DNA of 64,000 nucleotides from Caldalkalibacillus mannanilyticus JCM 10596. Its GTDB lineage: Bacteria; Bacillota; Bacilli; Caldalkalibacillales; JCM-10596. The notes under the pieces are model-generated. The model searched no databases and was not told the DNA's origin. It saw only the letters and a list, made by a program, of their open reading frames with translations. Shown one piece after another: positions 19,918 to 27,461 of the stretch. Both the position numbers and the translations under genes were made by a program. Position 1 is the stretch's first letter, and the number at the start of each line of letters is the position of its first letter. The stretch covers positions 32,405 to 96,404 of the forward strand of contig NZ_BAMO01000012.1 in NCBI RefSeq assembly GCF_000615945.1. Direction: 5' to 3'.

Positions 19918-20007
19918 GCGTTGAATGGAAAGCAATGTTAAGGAAAAGAGGGAGTGACTGTGGTATACTTTTAGATAGCTTGAATTGAGTAAAGGGAGAG
20001 GTTTGAA

Positions 20008-20535
20008 TTGAAAAAATTAAACAGTAAAATTATTTTCCTTTCCTTTATCATTACTTCTATTCTTTTATTCGGAGGTTGGTTTGGTGCCCAATTCTTTGGT
20101 CAAGAAAAGCCAATTCGAGATTGGATTAGTGAGCAGGAAGGATTAGAGCTAAAAGACTTAAAAATTGAACAAGATGCCATCTTTGTTGAACTTTCCTTTC
20201 ACAATGGTGGGTCCTTTGGTCTCTCGTATATACAATTAGTAAAAGAACTGAATCAGTTGGCTAAGGGCAAAGAGATTCGAATTGGGATAGATACTGAACA
20301 AAGTGAGTACCATCCTTGGTGGCTAACACACTCAGCTCCTGTTATCGAAGCTCTGAAAAATGATCAATATCCATTAATTGAACAAATCATTATGGATTGG
20401 AAGGCGGCTGGACTTTTACAAGAGGGTAAAAGTATGATGAACAGCCAATATGTTTTAATTTATTTAGAGCCTTCAGAGGGCGACGAAATATACCTTTCAT
20501 TTACACTCCAACAGGGGAAGGGGGAGGCTGAATGA
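20008..20535 (+). CDS. Membrane partner protein of an FtsH-like protease, unknown family
   Basis: 175 residues with TTG start behind GGGAGAGG. One membrane segment at ~8-30 is followed by a ~140-residue extracytoplasmic part that I do not recognise. An extended -10 (TGG-TATACT, 19964-19969) lies 40 bases upstream and probably drives the pair. The stop overlaps the start of the FtsH-like gene by four bases (ATGA), so the two products are made together. The protease has two membrane segments but no domain between them, so this protein may supply the missing outer domain. That is an inference from layout. Confidence 0.65.
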   Translation: MKKLNSKIIFLSFIITSILLFGGWFGAQFFGQEKPIRDWISEQEGLELKDLKIEQDAIFVELSFHNGGSFGLSYIQLVKELNQLAKGKEIRIGIDTEQSEYHPWWLTHSAPVIEALKNDQYPLIEQIIMDWKAAGLLQEGKSMMNSQYVLIYLEPSEGDEIYLSFTLQQGKGEAE

Positions 20536-22028
20536 CAAAAGAATGGTTGATTGGGGCAGTACCTGTTGTCATTATCTTTTTATTGTTTATGGGAATTAAT
20601 ATTGGACCTATTTTGTTTATTGCCCTAATTGGTGCACTTCTTTACTTTACTTTAAATGGACAAGGACCGTTCGGGGGGAATAAGAGATCGAAAACCTCTC
20701 ATGAAATTAAAGAAAGTGTCACAACCTTTGATCAGATCGGCGGTCAAGAAAGAGCCAAGCAAGAATTAAAAGAGGCGATTGATTTTCTGAAAGAGGACCA
20801 GCTAGCTAAAGATTATGGGATACGTCCCTTGAAGGGGATTCTTCTTACAGGTCCTCCGGGAACAGGAAAAACCTTAATGGCGAAAGCAGCTGCCAATTAT
20901 GCCGAAGCTGCATTTGTGGCAGCCTCTGGCAGTGAGTTTGTAGAAATGTACGTGGGTGTTGGAGCTGGACGTATTCGTGATTTGTTTAAAGAAGTAAAAC
21001 AGCTAACGGAAGAGAAAAACTTGAATAGAGGGATCATTTTCATTGATGAAATTGATGCGATTGGTGGAAAGCGAGAGGGAAAGCAGCAAAAAGAATATGA
21101 CCAAACGTTAAACCAATTGCTTACTGAGATGGATGGGATGGCGACCAACGAGCAGCCGAGGATTCTTATTATTGCTGCAACGAATCGCAAGGATATGCTT
21201 GACCCTGCCCTGCTTCGTCCAGGGAGATTTGATCGCCATATTGTCGTTGATCTGCCTGACCTAACGGCAAGAAAGCAAATCCTAACGATTCACTTTAAAC
21301 AGAAGCCGATTGATCCAAAGTGTGATGTAGATCAGGTGGCAAAGGATACATTTGGTTTTTCAGGAGCCCAATTAGAAAGTGTAGCGAATGAAGCGGCGAT
21401 ATATGCCTTTAGAGAAAAATCACCGACGATTACCATGCTGCATATCTCTGCTGCCATAGATAAAGTCATGATGGGGGAACAGACTGACAAAGAATCGACT
21501 GATGAAGAAAAGAAGCGAGTTGCCTTTCATGAATTAGGACATGCCATCGTTTCTGAAATTCTCCGACCACATTCTGTATCCCAAGTTGTCCTAACCCCAA
21601 GGGGAGGAGCACTAGGATATGTTAGACAATCTCCGCCAAAGGAACAATATCTCTATACCAAATCCAATATCGAGGAGCAGATTATGGTCTGCCTTGCAGG
21701 AGCTGTCACCGAGGAGATTTATTATGGTGAACGAAGCACAGGCTCCAAAAATGATTTCGAACAAGCCATGAACTATGTTCATCATATGATTGACACAGGG
21801 CTCTCTTCCCTAGGGATTGTGACCCTGGAGCATTTATCCAAGGAACAAATTCAAAAAGAAGCTGATGCTATTATCTCTTATTTACTTGAAAAAACACATC
21901 AAATGCTTAAAAAGTATGATCCTGTATTCCATGATTCATTTCAAATTTTATTAGATGAAGAGCGAATGAATGGAGAACGATTTAGAGAACTTTTGCATGG
22001 AAACAAAAATGTAAAAGAAATTTCCTAA
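20532..22028 (+). CDS. FtsH-like AAA+ membrane metalloprotease (second-type FtsH)
   Basis: 498 residues. Residues ~5-45 form two adjacent membrane segments with almost no loop, whereas ordinary FtsH has a ~70-residue outer domain there. The AAA+ module carries GPPGTGKT (107-114), the pore segment YVGVGAGRIRDLF, FIDEIDAIGG and the arginine-finger region RPGRFDRH. The peptidase has HELGH (333-337) and the third zinc ligand in KNDFEQA. All catalytic elements are intact. It is shorter than housekeeping FtsH (~630 residues) and so is a paralogue, not the cell-division-linked gene. Translation is coupled to the upstream membrane protein. Confidence 0.88.
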   Translation: MTKEWLIGAVPVVIIFLLFMGINIGPILFIALIGALLYFTLNGQGPFGGNKRSKTSHEIKESVTTFDQIGGQERAKQELKEAIDFLKEDQLAKDYGIRPLKGILLTGPPGTGKTLMAKAAANYAEAAFVAASGSEFVEMYVGVGAGRIRDLFKEVKQLTEEKNLNRGIIFIDEIDAIGGKREGKQQKEYDQTLNQLLTEMDGMATNEQPRILIIAATNRKDMLDPALLRPGRFDRHIVVDLPDLTARKQILTIHFKQKPIDPKCDVDQVAKDTFGFSGAQLESVANEAAIYAFREKSPTITMLHISAAIDKVMMGEQTDKESTDEEKKRVAFHELGHAIVSEILRPHSVSQVVLTPRGGALGYVRQSPPKEQYLYTKSNIEEQIMVCLAGAVTEEIYYGERSTGSKNDFEQAMNYVHHMIDTGLSSLGIVTLEHLSKEQIQKEADAIISYLLEKTHQMLKKYDPVFHDSFQILLDEERMNGERFRELLHGNKNVKEIS

Positions 22029-22056
22029 AACCCTTTCTGTATTGAAAGGGTTTTTT
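22027..22056 (+). terminator. Intrinsic terminator
   Basis: AACCCTTTC (22029-22037) pairs with GAAAGGGTT (22044-22052) around a six-base loop, followed by six T. A TATAAT (22058-22063) directly after it may be the -10 of aspB. Confidence 0.85.
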
Positions 22057-22101
22057 GTATAATATAAACATTACATATATACCTAGGAGGATTTGAACCA
22101 T

Positions 22102-23277
22102 ATGTCACTATCTGAAAGAGTGTCCACATTAACCCCATCATCCACATTGGCGATTACAGCAAAAGCAAAGGAATTGAAAGCTCAGGGTTTTGATGTTGTT
22201 GGCTTAGGAGCTGGTGAACCTGATTTTAATACACCAGAGCATATTATTGAGGCAGCGATTAAATCCATGCATGAAGGTCAAACAAAATATACACCCGCTG
22301 AAGGGATCCTTCCTCTAAGAGAGGCAATCTGCCAAAAGCTTCTAGAAGATAACCAATTGAAATATACCCCAAAACAAATCATCGTGTGTTCAGGTGCAAA
22401 GCACGCCTTATATAATATTTTTCAAGTGATTATTAATCCTGGAGATGAAGTGATCATTCCAACTCCATATTGGGTAAGTTATCCCGAACAGGTGAAATTA
22501 GCAGGAGGTCATCCTGTATATGTTGAAGGGAAAGAAGAAAATGGCTTTAAAGTGACACCAGAGCAGATTCAGCAAGCTGTTACTTCAAAAACCAAAGCCA
22601 TTATTATTAACTCACCAAGTAACCCGACAGGAAGTATCTACGATAAAGCTGAGCTAGAAGCATTAGCTGAGGTCTGCCTGAAAAATGATCTATTTATCCT
22701 TTCTGATGAGATTTATGAGAAGCTAATCTATGGAGATGCAGAGCATGTTAGCATCGCTTCTTTATCATCGGAGTTGTATGAGAGAACGTTTGTTGTCAAT
22801 GGGATGTCTAAACCCTATTCTATGACGGGCTGGAGAATTGGTTATGCTGCTGGACCAGAAAAATACATCAGAGCGATGGTTGATCTATCTAGCCATAGTA
22901 CCTCAAATCCAACCTCTATTGCCCAATATGGAGCTTTAGCAGCTCTTGTTGGAACCCAAGAACCACTGGAAATGATGAAAAAAGAATTTGCTCAACGCAG
23001 AGATGTTACTCTTGCCTTATTAAATGAACTTCCTGGCGTAAGCTGCCTAGAGCCAAAAGGAGCTTTCTATCTCTTCCCTAATGTAAGTGAAGCTGTTAAA
23101 AACAGTTCCTACTCAACGACAGATGAATGGGTAGCCGCCTTATTAGAAGAGGAAAAGGTAGCGCTTGTTCCTGGTAGTGGCTTTGGTGCTCCCGATAACA
23201 TTCGTATTTCGTATGCGACCTCTCTTGATGTACTTAAGGAAGGTGTAAAGAGAATAGAGCGCTTTCTTAAGAAATAG
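22102..23277 (+). CDS. aspB: Aspartate aminotransferase, class I
   Basis: PLP-dependent fold-type I transaminase interconverting aspartate and oxaloacetate. The 391-residue product carries GLGAGEPDFNTP near the N-terminus, the NSPSNPTG loop, SDEIYEKL and the PLP-lysine segment MSKPYSMTGWRIGY. ATG 22102 gives the family start (MSLSERVSTLTPS) and lies 12 bases after AGGAGG; a TTG at 22093 is too close to that site. Followed closely by asnS, as in B. subtilis. Confidence 0.95.
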   Translation: MSLSERVSTLTPSSTLAITAKAKELKAQGFDVVGLGAGEPDFNTPEHIIEAAIKSMHEGQTKYTPAEGILPLREAICQKLLEDNQLKYTPKQIIVCSGAKHALYNIFQVIINPGDEVIIPTPYWVSYPEQVKLAGGHPVYVEGKEENGFKVTPEQIQQAVTSKTKAIIINSPSNPTGSIYDKAELEALAEVCLKNDLFILSDEIYEKLIYGDAEHVSIASLSSELYERTFVVNGMSKPYSMTGWRIGYAAGPEKYIRAMVDLSSHSTSNPTSIAQYGALAALVGTQEPLEMMKKEFAQRRDVTLALLNELPGVSCLEPKGAFYLFPNVSEAVKNSSYSTTDEWVAALLEEEKVALVPGSGFGAPDNIRISYATSLDVLKEGVKRIERFLKK

Positions 23278-23331
23278 AGAAGTAGTATAATAAGGAATGA
23301 TTTAGACTACAAGCTGTTGGAGGTTATCCTT

Positions 23332-24621
23332 TTGAAAATTACAATATCTCAAGTTGGAAAACATGTTGGAGAAGAAGTTATAATCGGAGTTTGGTTGTAC
23401 AATAAACGTTCAAGTGGAAAAATACAATTTTTACAACTAAGAGATGGAACAGGCTTTATCCAAGGCGTGATCGTGAAGAAAGAGATTGCTGAAGAGGATT
23501 GGAATGCAGCAAAAGAATTAACTCAGGAAAGCTCGATGTATGTAAAGGGAATTGTACGCGAGGACGAACGTGCGCCAAGTGGTTATGAACTGACGATAAC
23601 AGGAGTAGAGGTTCTGCAAATTGCTGAAGAATATCCGATTACTCCAAAGGAGCATGGAACTGAGTTCTTGATGGATCATCGCCACCTATGGATTCGTTCG
23701 AAAAAACAGCACGCTGTTCTTAAAATACGCTCCGAAATCATACGAGCTGTATACGAATTTTTTGCTGAGAATGGGTATATCAAGGTCGATCCACCTATTC
23801 TAACCCCTACGTCTGCTGAGGGGACAACCAACCTATTCCATACCAAGTATTTTGATGAAGATGCTTATCTCTCACAAAGTGGGCAGCTCTATATGGAAGC
23901 AGCTGCAATGGCATTAGGAAAGGTTTATTCGTTCGGTCCAACCTTCCGTGCCGAGAAATCGAAAACAAGACGTCATTTAATTGAGTTCTGGATGATTGAG
24001 CCCGAGATGGCGTTTGTTGATCATGAAGAAAACCTACAAATTCAAGAGAATTTTGTTAGTTATATTATTCAATCAGTCTTGAAAAATTGTCGTTTAGAGC
24101 TGGCTGCTCTTGAACGAGATATTTCTAAATTAGAAAAAATCGTTGCTCCATTTCCTCGAATTACCTATGATGAAGCCATTGACCTACTTCAAAAGAAGGG
24201 TCATGATATTAAGTGGGGAGAAGATTTTGGTGCTCCAGATGAAACCGCCATTGCGGAACATTATGAGATGCCTGTGTTTATTACGCATTATCCGACGGAG
24301 ATCAAAGCATTTTATATGAAGCCTGATCCACAACGTCCGGAAGTGGTGTTATGTGCGGATCTTATTGCTCCTGAAGGGTATGGAGAGATTATAGGTGGTA
24401 GTCAACGTATTGATGACCCAGCTTTATTAGAAGAGAGATTTGATGAACATCACCTGTCCAAGGAGGCGTATCAATGGTATCTTGATTTGAGGAAATATGG
24501 AACTGTTCCTCACTCTGGATTTGGTTTAGGACTTGAACGTACAGTGGCTTGGATCTCTGGAACAGAGCATGTCAGAGAAACCATTCCGTTTCCACGATTA
24601 TTAAATCGATTATACCCGTAA
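23332..24621 (+). CDS. asnS: Asparagine--tRNA ligase
   Basis: Class IIb aminoacyl-tRNA synthetase, 429 residues. An N-terminal OB-fold anticodon-binding domain (~1-105) is followed by the catalytic domain with motif 2 ([22 protein letters not shown]) and motif 3 (GFGLGLERT). The [13 protein letters not shown] segment and the single compact catalytic domain are those of AsnRS rather than bacterial AspRS. The start is TTG 23332, eight bases after GGAGG; the frame upstream contains the ribosome site itself. No T-box leader is visible. A TATAAT at 23286-23291 may serve as -10. Confidence 0.95.
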   Translation: MKITISQVGKHVGEEVIIGVWLYNKRSSGKIQFLQLRDGTGFIQGVIVKKEIAEEDWNAAKELTQESSMYVKGIVREDERAPSGYELTITGVEVLQIAEEYPITPKEHGTEFLMDHRHLWIRSKKQHAVLKIRSEIIRAVYEFFAENGYIKVDPPILTPTSAEGTTNLFHTKYFDEDAYLSQSGQLYMEAAAMALGKVYSFGPTFRAEKSKTRRHLIEFWMIEPEMAFVDHEENLQIQENFVSYIIQSVLKNCRLELAALERDISKLEKIVAPFPRITYDEAIDLLQKKGHDIKWGEDFGAPDETAIAEHYEMPVFITHYPTEIKAFYMKPDPQRPEVVLCADLIAPEGYGEIIGGSQRIDDPALLEERFDEHHLSKEAYQWYLDLRKYGTVPHSGFGLGLERTVAWISGTEHVRETIPFPRLLNRLYP

Positions 24622-24669
24622 GCAGAAGATTTCATTTCCTTGCGAGTGATCAGAAAAAGGAGAGAGGCT

Positions 24670-25431
24670 ATGCTTTCTATACAACAATGCGCCAAGATAA
24701 TGAACAAAGGAAATGTATCCATCCCTCTTCTTCTTCTTGAACATTATAAAAAGATTAAGCTAAATGAATTAGAGATGGTTCTTCTTATACACATTCATTC
24801 ATTTATCGTCGAAGGAGTTCACTTTCCCAGCTTTGATCAGCTGTTAGACAGAATGACCTGCTCTCAAATGGAATTAAGCGGGATGCTTAACCGGCTTCAT
24901 AAAGAAGGGTATATTGACTTAGAACAAAGTAAAAATGGAGAAGGAAAGATGGAAGAGGCATATTCATTAGAACCCTTATGGGTCAAGCTTCTCCTCTATA
25001 TAAATCAAGAAAATGCCGAAGCAGAGATTGCTTGTGTAACAGATGAAGTGGATAAAGTGGATAGCCTTTGGCCCAATGAGTCTATTGAAGGGTCAAAAAA
25101 AATGGAGGGTGAGATCTTCAAGCGCTTTGAACAAGAGTTTGGACGTCCACTCTCTCCTATTGAATGTGAAACGATTATTCACTGGATTGATACAGATCAA
25201 TATGATTCACAGCTTATTTTTTTAGCTTTAAAGGAAGCTGTGATCGCCAATAAACTTTCTCTAAGATATATTGATCGAATCTTGTTTGAATGGCAAAAGA
25301 ACGGATTGAAAACTCCAGAGGATATACGTGAGCATTCAAGGAAATTCAGACAATCTTCATCAAAGCCTGTAGAAAGAGATCAGCAGAAGAAAAAAACAGA
25401 GTTTTCTTTTTACAACTGGTTAGAAAAATAG
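24670..25431 (+). CDS. dnaD: DNA replication initiation protein DnaD
   Basis: DnaD helps DnaA and DnaB load the replicative helicase. The 253-residue protein has the N-terminal winged-helix (DDBH1, ~25-105) and the C-terminal DDBH2 domain, ending with the family tail FYNWLEK, the YxxxIxxxW-related DNA-binding region. The start at 24670 has AAGGAGAG seven bases upstream; the frame is open to 24640. Position between asnS and nth matches B. subtilis. Confidence 0.9.
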   Translation: MLSIQQCAKIMNKGNVSIPLLLLEHYKKIKLNELEMVLLIHIHSFIVEGVHFPSFDQLLDRMTCSQMELSGMLNRLHKEGYIDLEQSKNGEGKMEEAYSLEPLWVKLLLYINQENAEAEIACVTDEVDKVDSLWPNESIEGSKKMEGEIFKRFEQEFGRPLSPIECETIIHWIDTDQYDSQLIFLALKEAVIANKLSLRYIDRILFEWQKNGLKTPEDIREHSRKFRQSSSKPVERDQQKKKTEFSFYNWLEK

Positions 25432-25443
25432 GGGAGAGTAGGT

Positions 25444-26083
25444 ATGAATAAAGCCCAGGTCAGAAAAATTTTGGATACAATCGCAGAAATGTTTCCAGAT
25501 GCTCATTGCGAACTGAATCATTCCAATCCGTTTGAACTAACCATTGCAGTTCTGATGTCTGCTCAATGCACGGATGAAATGGTGAATAAAGTAACTAAAG
25601 ATCTCTTTCAAAAATATCGAGAACCAGAAGATTATGTAGAGGTTTCTTTAGAAGAACTTGAAAACGATATTAAGAGAATTGGTTTATATAGGAATAAAGC
25701 CAAAAATATAAAAGCCCTTTGTCAGATTTTATTAGAAAAACATAATGGTCAAATTCCCCAAACTCATGAGGAACTGGTGGAATTGCCTGGTGTGGGGCGT
25801 AAAACGGCAAATGTAGTTATGTCTAATGCTTTTGATTATCCTGCGATTGCGGTGGATACCCATGTCGAAAGAGTTTCCAAGCGTCTAGGGATTTGTCGCT
25901 GGAAGGACACCGTTCTAGAAGTGGAAAAAACACTCATGAAAAAAGTTCCTAAAGAGGAATGGACCTCACTCATCATCGGCTTATTTTTTTGGACGCTATC
26001 ATTGCAAGGCACAGAATCCGAGTTGTACCATTTGTCCGCTCCTAGAAATGTGCCGAGAGGGGAAAAAGAGGATGAAATCATAA
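25444..26083 (+). CDS. nth: Endonuclease III, interrupted by two one-base deletions
   Basis: Base-excision repair glycosylase/AP lyase for oxidised pyrimidines. The helix-hairpin-helix with catalytic Lys (LPGVGRKTANVV) and catalytic Asp (VDTHVERVSKRLG) are in the first frame. The frame breaks near 25966-25970 and again in the T run at 25984-25990. Reading 25971-25990 in one frame and 25991-26083 in the next restores HHRL, IFFGRYHC and the 4Fe-4S cysteines in the pattern C-x6-C-x2-C-x5-C. The first frame alone runs to 26100 but replaces this with unrelated sequence. Adding two bases gives 213 residues, a normal length. Probably assembly error. Confidence 0.9.
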
Positions 26084-26114
26084 CCCTCTTTGCTAAATAG
26101 AGAAAGGGTGTCAG

Positions 26115-26867
26115 ATGATGGATGTCTATGAAAAAATGGTGCTCAAAAAGGTAAGTCAATTTGAATCGACTTTTAAGACAGATTCAGAAATGAATATGTG
26201 GTCCAAAAAAATTCAACAAAAAGTAGATGGGTTGATTCCTCGAAGAATCCATCAGTCCTTAGCGGTCGCTTTTGAAAAAGGCATCAAAGCGTTTCTTCAA
26301 GGCTTGAATTTATACTATGTTGATCAGCCAAACAAGAAGGAAGGACACTATTCCTTGCACATTCTTACAGAAGAGGCTGAACAGATCGTGAGAAACTATA
26401 CAAAAATAGCATCCATTGAAGGAGCTGGGACAGGATTTGGTGGTTTCATTGCTTCAACGATTGATTTTCCCGCTTTGATTTCCATTAAGCTTAAGATGCT
26501 TCAAGAGCTTGCTGTTCATTTTGGATATTCGATGGAGAACTTAGAAGAAAGAATTTTTCTCATTAAAGTGCTCCAGCTTCAATTTTCCAAGGGAGAGTGC
26601 AAAAGAAAAACGTGGGAAGAAATCAAAAACTGGGAGAAAAATGCTGTTTTTCAAGAATGGAGCAGCTGGGAAGATTTCAATTGGGAAGAATTTTATATGG
26701 AATATAAACAAAGTATTGAACTATTGAAATTGTTTCAAATGCTTCCAGGACTTGGAGCGGTAGTGGGGGCTGTTGCCAACCATTCCTTTGTCCTTGAACT
26801 TGGAAATACGGCGATATTAAGCTTTCAATTAAGAAAAATTCAAGAGATACAAGGAAACCTATTATAA
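26115..26867 (+). CDS. EcsC family protein
   Basis: 250 residues similar to the EcsC family. The central segment IASIEGAGTGFGGFIASTIDFPALISIKLKMLQELAVHFGY (about residues 97-137) is the family hallmark: glycine-rich, then DFPALI. Hydrophobic stretches near 95-125 and 208-235 suggest membrane contact. EcsC is the third protein of the B. subtilis ecs operon and its biochemical role is unsettled. Here it follows nth instead of standing with EcsAB. Starts at 26115 or 26118 behind AAAGGGTG. Terminator follows. Confidence 0.75.
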   Translation: MMDVYEKMVLKKVSQFESTFKTDSEMNMWSKKIQQKVDGLIPRRIHQSLAVAFEKGIKAFLQGLNLYYVDQPNKKEGHYSLHILTEEAEQIVRNYTKIASIEGAGTGFGGFIASTIDFPALISIKLKMLQELAVHFGYSMENLEERIFLIKVLQLQFSKGECKRKTWEEIKNWEKNAVFQEWSSWEDFNWEEFYMEYKQSIELLKLFQMLPGLGAVVGAVANHSFVLELGNTAILSFQLRKIQEIQGNLL

Positions 26868-26889
26868 AAATTAAATAGAAGGTTAATGA

Positions 26890-26922
26890 AACTATCGAGG
26901 ATTTTACTCGGTAGTTTTTTTG
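26890..26922 (+). terminator. Intrinsic terminator
   Basis: AACTATCGAG (26890-26899) pairs with CTCGGTAGTT (26907-26916, one G-U pair), seven-base loop, then a T run. It ends the dnaD-nth-ecsC unit. Confidence 0.85.
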
Positions 26923-27037
26923 TCTAAACATGAAAGCGCATTCATTATAAAACCAGAATGGAATCGACAAAAGAAGTGAAAAAAATTATCCAGAAAGTAA
27001 CAATTTATTAAGGTGAAGGAACATATACTATGGAGAA

Positions 27038-27445
27038 ATGGTATCTAATTCTCTATTTAGAGAGGTGAAAAAGGTGGTAGAAGAGATTCTAGATCTAAAT
27101 GCCTATTATTCTGAAAATGAACTAAGAGTAATGCCAGCAGGAACTGATTGTCTTTATGTCTATTGGGAAATGACATGGTCCCGAATGCATGCAGTGGCAC
27201 AATTTACAGATCAAGACTTCCGAGTACTTCCAAAAGGGTTACGAATCTATGATGTAACGGATATCCTATTCGATGGTTCAAATGCTCATTTTTATCGAGA
27301 TGAGTGGGTTGAGGAAAGCTCAGATCACAAGTATATTTACAATCTACCGCAAGGAAGAAACTATATTGTTGACTATGGTTGTTTCTCTCAGGAAGAGTTT
27401 ATCCGCTTAAAGAGATCTACAATGGTAAGTTTGCTATGTGAATAA
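27038..27445 (+). CDS. DUF4912 domain protein
   Basis: 135 residues or fewer; GTG 27074 behind GAGAGGTG is a good alternative to ATG 27038. The DUF4912 core covers ~33-130, with the aromatic segment CLYVYWEMTWSRM and the tail LPQGRNYIVDYGCFS. This domain is predicted to bind carbohydrate and often sits next to GH57 genes, as here. It overlaps the open frame of the GH57-GT4 gene by a few bases. No signal peptide, so it is cytoplasmic. Confidence 0.75.
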   Translation: MVSNSLFREVKKVVEEILDLNAYYSENELRVMPAGTDCLYVYWEMTWSRMHAVAQFTDQDFRVLPKGLRIYDVTDILFDGSNAHFYRDEWVEESSDHKYIYNLPQGRNYIVDYGCFSQEEFIRLKRSTMVSLLCE

Positions 27446-27461
27446 AATATGGAGTGATGAA

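Noticed and set aside
23278..23331. T-box leader for asnS
   Set aside because: The gap is only 54 bases and has no T-box sequence or terminator.
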